A stretch of DNA of 64,000 nucleotides from positions 63,894,643-63,958,642 of the forward strand of contig OX377202.1 in the NCBI GenBank assembly GCA_947396885.1, read 5' to 3'. The translations under genes and the position numbers were made by a program. The DNA is from Heligmosomoides polygyrus polygyrus (Eukaryota > Nematoda > Chromadorea > Rhabditida > Heligmosomidae). A model generated the notes under the pieces. It worked only from the letters and a program-made list of their open reading frames with translations, searched no databases and was not told the origin of the DNA. This document shows, one piece after another, positions 24,401-36,400 of this stretch; within the stretch, counting starts at the first letter, position 1, and every line of letters starts with the position of its first letter.

Positions 24401-27400
24401 ACCGGGTGCTGTACGTTTCTTCACCGACGAGATGGCGTGTCGGATCTCGGAAGGGAGAACAGAGGGGACGACGTATCCATCCTGCGGAAGATGGAATGGG
24501 GGCAGTTGGACGTGGCTATCGAAGAGATCGGAGTAGAAGCCGTGGATGACCTTCTCCATGGTCCTTCTGGAATAGGTGACGGTTCCGTCAGGTCGCCGGA
24601 GAGAGGTCATCATGTTCTTGAAGTTGGCGAAGCTCCGGCGGGCATTGCGTATGCTCAACCCTGCCTCTGCAGCTTCAGCCAGCACTTCCGCCCTTCTCTC
24701 TTTAAGATCCTCCTTTATCGCCTCTCCTGCATAGTTTCGCAAGCTCGGACGTCAGTTGGTAGTTGCCTGACGCTCGTGCTGCTCCACGCTGGCGTATCAG
24801 CTCGAGAGTTTCCGGAGACAGACGCCTCTTGGTGGTCTTCAAGCTCTCGGCTCCCTTAGAACTATCGTGGAGATGGTGCACGAAGCGGTCGTATTCCTCG
24901 TCGACGTTGTCCATGACGGCATCTTCCCAAAGGCCGGCAAGAGAGGTGTAGAGGTCCCAGTTGATGGTCGTTCTGGGACTCCTCTTCTTGAATTTCGCGG
25001 CCTTCTCTCCTTGACGCGAAAAGCGGAACCTTGCGCGAAGGAGGCGGTGGTCCGATCCCGTGTAGAACTTGGGGACAACGGAGACGTCGGTCAGGCAATA
25101 CTTGTGATTGAAGATGATGTGGTCGACCTCGTTGTGGAACTGGCCACCGGGAGATTCCCAGGTCCATCGTAGGGAGGGAGGCTTCTGGAACTGCGAGTTT
25201 CCATGGATGGTCTTGGTCGACATGATAAACTCAGACAGCCTTTCACCTTGATCGTTCCATTCCAAACCGTGAGTTCCGATGTGAAGTTCTTCCGGCGACC
25301 TTCGCGGTCCGATCTTGGCGTTGAATCGCCGACGATCACCTTGTAGAAGGTGTGATCTTCCTTATAGAACTTCTCCAGCTCCACGTAGAAGGCTTCGACC
25401 TCTTCGTCGTCGTAGTCGGATGTTGTGGCATACGCGACGAATACAGTCAAAGCTGGCACGGAGCCACATCGCTCCAGTCGCAGACGTCCGATTCGGGTTG
25501 TCAGAGACTCGTACGAATCGATGTTCATGGCCAAGTGCGTGTTGACGAGGACACCAACACCGCCTACTCCCCTGCTGTCGCATGTTCCGAGGAACAGTTC
25601 TTCTCCGGAGTCGTAGGCGGCGTGTAGGGGGTGGTGTCTTCTCGTCTCGGTCAGTCCGATGACGTCGTACTTGATCTTCCTGGCTTGCATCATCAGGTCC
25701 TCGACGGATGCTTCCGATGCAAGCGTGCGGGCGTTGTAAGTACAGATCGTCATCCTAGTCCTTCTCAATTTGCGCAGCCTGGTTAAGCCCTGAGACTTTA
25801 GCAGCCTCTCCGTACTCGTCCTTCCCATCGCTGCAGAAATGGGGGCTCTTTCGGGGTCAGGGGAATGAGGTCCTTTAGTGCTGCTGTTTTTGACTTGAGT
25901 ACACACGGGTAGCTAGTCGGGCTCTGTCGTGCGGGCGAAGAACTCCGGGCAGCCAGCCAGACTGCCCGAAGGGACGGGGCGAGACTTTTGAGGCGGTCTC
26001 GAATCGCCTTACGATGTACTCCCAGTCTACCGACTGCAAGCTTTTGGCCGAGCCGACGCAGTTACAATCCGCACAGTCACGGACACATCCGCGCATACTG
26101 TGCACGAACATGCCGCTCCCACGCACAAGGAACGCGTCGACCCGACACAACAGGAGCAAGGAGTCCATCCCCTGCATCCCATCTGCGTCTCTGGGCAGTA
26201 CACGGTCGCATTTGGTTCGCGTTTAATTTCCCTATCCACCACCCGGGTACGCGCCACGTGGCCCTGCGACAAGCGGCCCGAGATCCCTCTTAACAAGAGA
26301 GCCCGAAGGCTCTCTATCGAGGGAGATCCGTGGCAGCTGTGTCAGCTTACAACCTCGATACTAGCCAATTGAGGCTTAAAGAAACTGATTTGAATTGTGA
26401 TCTACTCGATTCAGACAGAGACGAAGGGTTAGAGAGCGTGCGCTATTTATAAGATGATCTATTGTCGTAATCATTCTCAGCGGTCATTCGTTTGCCCCGT
26501 AGGGTGATAAGGCTCACAGTCATCTTCATTTCCTCCCTGTTGTTGATCGGCTGTCAACAATGGTTTTTTTCCAATGCTTTGATGTCCCTCTCCACCGAAT
26601 CTGATAAGATCCTGTAGAGGATTGACACATGTAACTGCGGCACCCGGACAGTTGAACTCAGCGTTTCCTTCGATGAGGTTGACGTCAGAATCTCCTTCAC
26701 CTATTTCCTGATTTTTGCCGCCATTTCTAAATACGAAGATAAGAATATCGTAAGGTCAAGTCAACAGTATGAGGTATATGTGCCGGCATCTCATAATATC
26801 ATCACAAATGGTCGAAGCTGCCATCCATTATATGAAGCGTAACGCCGTTCATCATATGCTTTCCCGTCCTCTGATTCGACTACGACGAATTCTTGAGAAG
26901 TTGAAGAGGAAGTGAGAGAGATCCTGCTGCAAAAGTTCCGACCACCTCCTTCTGTACGACGGCTACTCGTAACATCTCGTCCATACAAGAATTAGTGGGA
27001 AAGGATGAACTGCACAGTCTGCGAAGGACAAAAACAATATGTCAGATCAGGGATGTGGTGTACAAAGAGGTTTGCTCGACCTGTAGGAAATTTTGTATAG
27101 GCGAAACAGCAAGATCTTCGAAAGAGAATGAAGGAACGTCTCAGAGCTCTGCGTAGTCCTCAAAGCTACCCAGACAATCTACTCTCGAAGCATCGTACCC
27201 TAAGGCAGATAAGATGGAGAGGAACATCACAGAAGTAATGGAGATCACTTATCATCAATAGGGAGGAAATGAAGATGGCTATGAAGCTTACGACCCTTTA
27301 CGGTGAGCAGAGTGATCGCCGCGAATGATTGCGATAATAGTAGATCATCTTATAAATACGCACCCTCGCTAGCCCTTCATTTCTGACTCGTGCAGTACAC

Positions 27401-30400
27401 GTCCTTGCCCCACCCCCCCCCCCCCCCTCTGTTGGTTCCAGCACTTTCATTGTTGTTGTTTAGGAAATGTTGTAGTAACGGATTATACACCTGAAGAAAG
27501 GCTTATGGCCCACAAGATCGTTAACCGTTGACAACGAACTTCGTCCAAGAACACAAAAATTGGACAACTTGTTGAATGTATTGTAGTGGGTGGTGATGTC
27601 CGTTCCTCCACGTGTTGCCACTGGACGCTGCTCGCGGTTGCTGCGTAAGTTTATCACGAACAATTGAGTGCAGGCGGCATGCCTTTGTGATAGACCGGCC
27701 TACAAACACCCATGTCTCATCATATGGTGTGTGTCAGTTCACGTTTTCCGGGATGGTGCTACAGCGTCAGCGGGAGCCGAGCGCATTCGCAAAGCCAGCC
27801 CGGCGATTGTGAAAAGTATGCAAGGGTCTATGATGCGAGGGCGACATCGGGAGCCGAACGAGCTAGTCCGAAAGTCTCGATACGTAAGCAGGACCCCCGC
27901 GGCAACGCTAAATGAGTACGTAGACGGGCCGCTCGTGCGAGTTGGTTGAAGCACGGATGTGGTAGTGTGGGAGAACAGGTATTCCTGTTGCAGGGCAGGA
28001 AAGATAGGACGAGTCTTCAAGACCGTTCTATGTGGAAGTCCTATAACCATTAGTGGTGGTCCTGGGACTTCGGGGGTTTCGGATACAGGTCACTTAACGC
28101 TAATGGTGAGCATGTTCTAGCACCGTCTTCCGAAAACGCGACTCCCACCTCTTCTCATACAATGGTGAGAGTACCAAGACTCAGATAGAAGCCAATGCAT
28201 ATCGCCTTCCTCGGCTTGAACACGGCCTTGGACCGCTTACTGCGTGAAGTGATACGATACGTCTTGCGAGATCATGAAGTTCCTGAAGAGCTGATTGAAT
28301 GGGTGCGAATTCTCTACTCTTGTCCAAGGAGTCGAGTTAAGACTGCAGCAGGCACCTCGATTGAGTTTCCCATCTCTATTGGGGGGCAGCAGGTCTTGCG
28401 CTTTCCCCATCCCTTTTTGTTATCGTGATGGACAGCATTACACGGGAAGCCATTCCTCAGGACGATGCTTTGTGTTGATGACGTAACGTTCGTTTTATGG
28501 TTGAAATTACCTCACGCGTGAGTGCAGCTTGGTCCAAGTGACGTTCGTGGACTGGCGTGCTCTGCGATAGGAAGCTAACAGAGCGCTTGAAGTCAAAAAT
28601 CGATAGAACCGTCGTCCGGCCAGTAGCAATGTACGGCGCTGAGTGTTGGTCTGCGACTAAGGAAGCTGAAACGCGCCTCAGCGTCATGGAGACGAAGATG
28701 CTGCGCTGGACGCTTGAGTATGGAGCGCATCCGAAACGATGTCATTCGGCAGAAGTTCGGTCTCGCACCGATAGCTGTCAAGGTGCGCGATGCTCGCTTA
28801 CTATGCTACGTGATCTCCCATTCCGCCAGAACTGTCGGCTCACTCTTTCATCCTTCTCCATGAGCGCTTATCTGCCACTCCATGACGAGAAGTGCCATAA
28901 GTGTTACCGTTGGCGTGCTCTCGCCTGATGGAAAGAGGCCACGCCTGTGTCTGTAAGATTGAGCTAGCATATCATCATATTTCTACCACTGACCGCTACG
29001 GTCCCAACAAACCTTCTTGTGGAGCCATCATACTCGCAGAGCTAAGCACAAAGGAACCATAACACTCCTAATACATCAGAGCGACATCATACGCTAATAA
29101 CCCGGGACAGTACGGCCACGTTCTGCGTGGGAAAGAAGACACCGTCCGCAAGATACGCCTTAGGTTGAAAATGTCTGGAAAGCGGCTTAAAGTGTGTCCG
29201 AAGCAGCGCAGGTCTGACACGTTACATGAGGACTTGAATGCCGCTGGTGTCCACCCTGATCTAGCGCTGGATCGGGAAAGGTGGCGTCATGACACCACAG
29301 AAGCGGACCCCGCTACGAAGCGAAACAAACGTGGAAGAGGAAGGGGAAGAATTGGATGTATTGCAGTTCAGGTTTAAATACCAGCTCTCAATGCGCCTCA
29401 TCGTGATGTGCTGGTAAAGAAAAACGATAATAATCCTAGGCCAATGCGAAGACTTACACCATCCTTCCATCGGAGGAATTGACAAGACAGTTTGGTCATT
29501 ACCCTTTCTGTGCATACAGTCTATTACGCAGATTAGAGTTCGAATTCAGAAGGAACACTTAGGAGACTTTTTTCGTACGGGAACGATAGAAAAATAGGCA
29601 GGTGTCAGCACCGCGCTTAGGTGGCAGACATGCTACACTTATACGGCTATCGCGTCGTAGACTAATTCAAATCCCACGTTGTTGATCATGGAATTGGCTA
29701 TCTAGAAGACCTGCTCCTCTCAAAGGTTGGATAATTCAAGCATTCATGCTCATTGGATCATCCGCAACATGCGTGACCTGCAAGACATCAAGGAGTAGCT
29801 CAAGGCTACTGCTAGCGACTCATATCGAGGTAGTGGTGGTCGCCTTCCTACCTCTTTCTGGATGTTCGAGGAATTTTACAACAGTATTCATTTCGTTTTC
29901 ACTTCACATCAAGCTTTATACCTCCACTCATGCAGACTGAAATTATTGGACCAACCCGAATTTTTAGTACTTGGATCCCTTAAGTAAGTCTTAGAGGGGG
30001 CTTTTAAAGAAAATAACATGTTGAACTTTACTGTCGAATTTCAATCTTGCTCAGGTTGAAACAATCGGGGACGCATACATGGTCGTATCCGGAATACCTG
30101 AGGAAAACGGTAGACGTCACATCAGCAACATTGCAGAAATTGCTCTCGACATCATGGAGGTATGCAGCCCGATTAGAGTTCTGCTTCTGCTGGCATAGGC
30201 GCAAGATGGTTGGAAAGGTCTGCGTTGGTTTCAGTTCCTCGACGCATATCGCATACCGCACCGCAAGTCCGAGCAACTGGTGATCCGGATTGGGTTCCAC
30301 AGCGGGCCAGTCGCAGCAGCAGTCGTTGGCTTGAACGCACCAAGATACTGCCTCTTCGGTGACACGGTAAGTGGAGCGAAATTTGGCTTGCCACACGGGA

Positions 30401-33400
30401 GTTAAAAAACAGAGCTGGTAGAGAGCCCCTCAGTCGAAAGCATTAGACGGCTTGGTGAAGAGAGTGGAGCAGCAGCGTGAGTATTTCTGTTCGTACGAAA
30501 GAAAATTGCGAGAAAATTCATTTCTGCGGAAAAGGGTAATAGAAAGCATCAAAGCCCTTGGGAAGTGTCAATCGTTTGTTCGGAATGGACATGGAGCGCT
30601 ATCTACATAATGGACTATGTATGGGTTCTACGTAAAGCATCGGAGTAGTTCTTAAATAATGATCTTTAGAATTGGGAATACTGGTCAACTTCAGTACTGC
30701 AGTTCACTGCCGACTTGACGACACTTATTTTGGGATAAGTGTTTGAACGGCAGAAAAAATTCCAGTGAAGTTTCCGTCACACCACAACTGGTCTCTGTCC
30801 CCTAGGAACAGCAGCATCTTGTTTTATGAACTCCGTGGAAACTGGTGGTCGCCTAAATGTGGTCAGAGCTAAAAAGAACTTGAAGAACTCCATACTCAAT
30901 AGGGTGGGACTGGGCAACTCAGTAAGATGGGATACGATGGACTTTAGTAGCACTTGGAGCAATCTGGTAGCAGAGATACGAAGGCTGGAATCACTTCGAT
31001 GACCAGTGGAAGAATAATGAAAGGGGTCCAATGATCAGATGTTTAAGCTTGAGCCGGCTGTGCTTTGAGCGGCTCTCGTTCCTCACATCGACCGAAGTCT
31101 ATTTGTCCTCTACGCCTACATCTTCCCTCCCACTCCCTTTCACTACACTTTTGCTCGAGTAAGAAAGAAGCTGCCCGAGAGAGAAACCATCATATTCGTT
31201 CATTCGAACAAATGAGCCACAAGTTAGTAGTAAGTGAAAATGGTGAATGTCGCCTTAATCAGCGCTAGTGCGCAACCCTTCCTACTTCTGCGGTGCCTAT
31301 CGTAATTATAGGTCCACACTGAGATTGGCCAGCTCCAAACTTCTCCCTAACTTTCTAACTCCTTCGTCGAAACAGTCGCACTTGCCAAACAGAGCAACTC
31401 CGGTATGGAGAATGTTATCACATATTGAGAATGCCTGGAGTTTTAGCGTTTCTTAAACTCAAGTGATAACGCATTTCGAAAGTATCAAAAGTATTAGTCC
31501 ACTTGTGCGAAATTACCCGTTCTTACAAGAAATCAGCAACAGCTAGATGATAAAAGTAATCTGATAATCACAAGATGCCACAGGCTTTTGACGAAGTATC
31601 AAGAAAAGAAGTTGCTGGCCATACGACTGACCAAATTTTTCGCATCGGCGTATTAAAATCTGATGCACGCCTTAGGCCTCTGTTATACTCCCGCGGGAGC
31701 ATCCGCGGAACGTCCGCGGACCAAGGGTGCACGGCGGACGGCGGGCGTGGCGAGGCGCGGCGATTGGTCAGGTGAGGAGTCTCGGCGCGATTCCCGCCCT
31801 TCCGCGGATGCTCCCGCGGGAGTATAACAGAGGCCTTAGGCCCCTGTTATACTCCCGCGGGAGCTTCCACGGGACGTCCGCGGACGGACGGTGCACCGCG
31901 GACGGTCGTCGTCGTCCCGGGGCGGCTAACGTCGCATCGGAGCGCGTTTCCCGCGCCGAGCTCCGCGGGGATTACATGTGAACTGGTCCCCGAAAAATTC
32001 CGTCACGCGCGAGCGGCGAAAGTCAGATGAGCAGAGTGAGTCTCCAGATTCGTTGCCGGAGAACTGGTCCGCTTGGCATAGTGCCGAGGCGGCGCGCGGT
32101 TTTTTGTCGTGTCGTCTCGTGCACTCCACGCCTCCCTGTTCGCCACACCCTGGAGTCCCTTCCCTAGCCCAATCTGGAGAGTCACTCTGCTCGTCTGACT
32201 CTCGCCGCTCGCGCGTGACGGAATTTTTCGGGGACCAGTTCACATGTAATCCTCCAGATTGGGCTAGGGAAGGGACTCCGGGGTGTGGCGAACAGGGAGG
32301 CGTGGAGTGCACGAGACGACACGACAAACCGCGCGCCGCCTCGGCACTATGCCAAGCGGACCAGTTCTCCGGCAACGCTCCGCGGGACGACAGCCTTCCG
32401 TGGTGCAGTGCACTGTCGTCCCGCGGAGCGTTGCAGTGAAATGAATTGGTTTCCTTCAAAATTTCATAATTCGTGGAAAAATTCAGAGAAGGATTCAAAT
32501 ACTAATGAGTATTTCAGGTTTATCTTATCCGGAAGCTCTTCATTACCGGTGCGAGCCACTTGGAAACAGCAAGAGATGTTTTTCAGCATTCTTCAACCAG
32601 ACGTTCAATGGCCTGCCGGCCGCCAAACGTCTGGTTGGGGGCTTCGTCCCAAACTCGGAGAATGAAATACCCCGAACGTCTTCTTGTCCTCTTTAGGCCT
32701 TCTCTCATTCTTTACAGTAAAAAAGAACTGGTTTTGCTATATAGAATGACATAGCAGAATACGGTAGGGCAAAATCTTCAAAACTGCTCCTATGGTGCCT
32801 CACCCTCTATTGCACGTACGCGATTCATTCTCTGAAGATTCCCATTCTCTGAGTTCTATTTATTAATTATGGTCCCCTTTTAATGGTTCTATTACTGGAC
32901 CCTTTACTGAACCCCCTTAACTGGTGTTTCCTTTATTGGCTCCCTTACTGGTCCCCCTTGACTGGTTCTTCATTGGTACCCCATTTATTGGTCCCCTTCA
33001 CTGGACCCCCACCCCCTTCACGGTTCTCCATTACTGGTCCCACCTTCACTGGTTCCCTTTATAGGTGAACACTTTACAGGTCCCCCACCTTCACTGGACC
33101 CCCACCCCCCCCCCCCCCTCGTTCACCGATCTCACCCTCACTGGTCCCTCTTTTACTGGTCCCTTTTCAGAGGTTCCCCCTTCATTGTCACCCTTTTTCG
33201 GTTCACCCTTCACTGGTCCCCCCGTTCTTCGTCGGTCCCTACTACTGCTCTCGCCTTCACTGGACCTCAATTTACTGGTCCCCTCTTCACTTGTCCCTCT
33301 ATCCTTCACCGGTTCTCTTTCTCTCTCTCTCCCCCCCCCCCCTTCACTGGACACCCCATGATGGATAGGGGAAGGAACCGCGAACGAAATGAGACCGCGT

Positions 33401-36400
33401 AGTGCCCAAAGACGCAGGTGGGATGCAGGGAATGGACTGCCTGTGCTTGCCGCGTCGGGCCGGCTCATACTCTCTGTCTGGCTCTCTGGCTTGCTGTTCG
33501 GACGAGTGCGTGGGTGTTTGGCCGTCGGCACAGATTGCATCCTGCACGTCGGTCCGGCCAAAAGCTTGCACTCGGTACACCGGGAGTGCTGAGAAGGTCT
33601 CGGCTGCTCCTTCGAGCAATCTGGCTTGCTGCCCGGAGAAGTCCTCGCTTGCACGACAGTTGGTAACTGTCCTTGTTCTAATTCAATCAAAAACAACGAC
33701 ACCAAAGGGCCTCATTTTGCTGACCCCGGAAGGGCCTCTGCTGCGATGGTTAGGACGAGTACGTGGAAACTGCCAGAATTTCATAGCCTAACCAGGCTAC
33801 GCGATTTGATAGGGATTAGGATGACCATCTGTATTTACAACGCTCGTACGCTTGCATCAACAAGTCGAAGCTTTTACACGGAGCTGGAAACATTCTATAA
33901 GGAAGATCACACCTTATACATACATCACATCGGTGACTTCAACGCCATAATCGGACGGCGAAGGTCATCTGAAGAAGTTCTCATCGGGGCTCATGGTCTG
34001 GAGTGAATGAACAAAGTGAGAGACACTTTGAGTTCATTATGTCGATCAAGAACTGTAATGGAAACTCGCAGTCCCAGAAGCCTTCCGCCCTACGATGGAC
34101 CTGGGAATCTCCTGGTTGCCAGATCCACAACGAGATCGACCACACCATCTTCAATCACAAGTTTCGCCTCACCGAAGTCTCCGTGGTGCTTGAGTTCTAC
34201 ACGGGATCGGACCACCGCCTCCTTCGCGCGAGGTTCGGTTTTCGCGTCAAGGGGAAAAGCCCGCGAAATTAAGAAGAGGAGTTCCAGGAAGATTATCAAT
34301 TTGGACCCTTACAACTTTCTTGTCGACTTTTGGGAAGATGCCGTAATGGACAGATTGACGAGGAATACGCTTCTGCTCCACCTTCTCGAGAGCTCCAAGG
34401 AAGCTGAGAGTTTGAAGACCACCAGAGGCCGGATTCATCAACGACTTACGTAACTTTAACGGAGAACTGTAAGTTTATCAAGCGATATGGTGAGCGACAA
34501 GCCGCGTTAAAAGCTCAGATAACGCGGCTTATCGCTCACCATATCGCTTGATAAGCTTACAATTCTCCGTTAAAGTTACGTAAGTCGTTAATGAATCCGG
34601 CCCCAGGATAGTCTGTGTCTGGAAAATGTTCAGCTGATACGCCAGCGTGTAGCAGTACAAGCAACTACCAACTGATGACCAAGCCTGCGAAGCTATGCAG
34701 AGAGGCGATGAAGGAGCATCCTACGGAGAGAAGAGCGCAAGTGTTGGCTGAAGCTGCAAAGGCAGCATCGAGCATCCTCAATGCCCACCGGAACATCGTC
34801 AACTTCAAGATGACGCTCTCTGATGCCCTGATGGAACCGTTACCTCTTCCAGGGCCGGATTCATCAACAATTAAAACTGTGGGTATGCGGTGTATAAGAG
34901 GTGGCGATAAGATAAGAGTCAGGTAGAGATAAGGTAGGAGTCAGAGACGCAGGCTTCATCGTGGGTATCTCTACCCCTATACCCGCTGACTAGCCGTTGA
35001 TGAATCGGGTCCCAGATAGAACGTCATCCACGACTACACAACTCCGACCTTTTTGATAGCCATGTCCACCTGTCTTCAAGTCATCTTCCACAGGATGGAT
35101 GCGTCCTCCCTTTGTTCTCCCTTCCGAGATCCGACACGTGATCTCGCCCTGGCGCGGCTTTTCACGCGCTACTTGTCGGAGTGCAATGCTCTATCACAGT
35201 GGAAGACCAGCACGAGGGTGCACGGCAATGACAACTATCGCCCGATCTGTCTGCTGTCCGTAGTCTACAAGCTGTTCGCACGCGTCATTCTGAAAAGGAT
35301 CTGCCTAACGCTGGACAAAGGACAGCCATGCGAACAAGCAAGATTTCGGAGAGGACTCAATCAGAATATTTCGAGAGCTCTTCAGGGGATTCACGACCAA
35401 GGTTTCACCACTCTACAACGACGTCGTCATCGACGTGAAGAGAGGGGTTCGGCAGGGGGATACCATATCCCCGAAGCTCTTCAGCGCCACCCTCGAAAAC
35501 GCCATGCGCGAAGTAGAATGGGAAGACATGGGAGTGAAGGACCACGGCCGGAAACTGCATCATCTTCACTTCGCTGACGAAATCGTGCTCATAACACCGA
35601 GCATTATTAGCCAGGCGGAACGAATATTGGCAGACTGCGATCGTGTATGTGGGAGCATAAGTCTGCATCTGAATCTTTTGAAGACGATATTCGTGAGAAA
35701 CGAAGGAGTTTCTGAAGCCTCTTTCTCACTCAATGAGACAAATAACTCCAAAAGCTCCAGCTCCATTTGCACAAATAGGTCGCGAAGAACCTAGTGCCGG
35801 AGGAAACAAGCAGCTAAGGGAGCTTTGAAGAGCGTCATAGAAGTCGTCAAGGCGACGAAAAAGTCTGGCTCCATGCGCACCTATTCGACACCACTGTCTT
35901 CCTGCACTAACGTGCGCAGCAGAGACCTGGACTCTAAGAAAGCAGAATGGACGTGCGTTTAACGTCGCCCAACGAGGAATTGAGGGAAGGATGCTCGGAC
36001 AGACGACTCGCGCAGGTGAGAGAAGGCCTGCGGAGTTCGAAGCTTCGTCGACGTAGGAAGATCAGAGACGCTGTTGCATGAGCGCGTTGTCGAAAATTAG
36101 TTGGGTCGGCCGTGTGATGCTTTTCGCTGAAACGAGCTAGCCGTCACCGACTGGATTCCGCAGGATGTTAAGAGAACACCAGGACGCCCCATCCATGCGT
36201 TGGTCGGACTTTCTCATGAAAGTTCTGGATGGACGATATGACGCTCTTCCTTCCCTCGAGCGGAGAGGATCCATTGCAGCGCTCTGGCACAGGACAGAAA
36301 CGAGTGAAGAGAAGAACTTGGAAATCTAACGAGCGCGCTCTTATAGGACTAGCGCTGCAAGCATCAGGATTCCTTGAAAGCTGTTTTCCTATTGAGTGGA

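Larger units (their letters stand above)
21440..26290 (-). mobile_element. RTE-B copy 1: long, nearly complete non-LTR retrotransposon
   Basis: On the - strand, from the 5' end near 26290: APE endonuclease ([39 protein letters not shown]; 25091-25850). A linker follows ([20 protein letters not shown]), then reverse transcriptase motifs [42 protein letters not shown] and [12 protein letters not shown] with an intact FADD. The C-terminal [10 protein letters not shown]...[11 protein letters not shown] lies at 21500-21700. At least one stop (about 22590), frameshifts near 22440 and 21890, and a hAT insertion at 22936-24394 inactivate it. It lies antisense in the 11.3-kb gcy intron. Confidence 0.88.
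33355..36320 (+). mobile_element. RTE-B copy 2: degenerate, carrying two MITE insertions
   Basis: Sense-strand relative of RTE-B copy 1. Endonuclease remnants ([26 protein letters not shown]) are followed by reverse transcriptase [15 protein letters not shown] (35235-35280), [19 protein letters not shown] and [12 protein letters not shown]. In the last motif the second catalytic Asp of FADD is Glu. The 3' part (about 36200-36300) matches copy 1 near 21500. Frameshifts are frequent. It is interrupted at 34426-34602 and 34853-35011 by two MITEs of one family. Confidence 0.83.

Noticed and set aside
31926..32498. 190-codon - strand ORF and 153-codon + strand ORF in the GC-rich region
   Set aside because: Both arise from the same long inverted repeats; the two predicted proteins contain the same segments, which is expected from palindromic DNA and not from genes.
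33065..33361. Proline/serine-rich ORF
   Set aside because: Product of the C/T-biased minisatellite.
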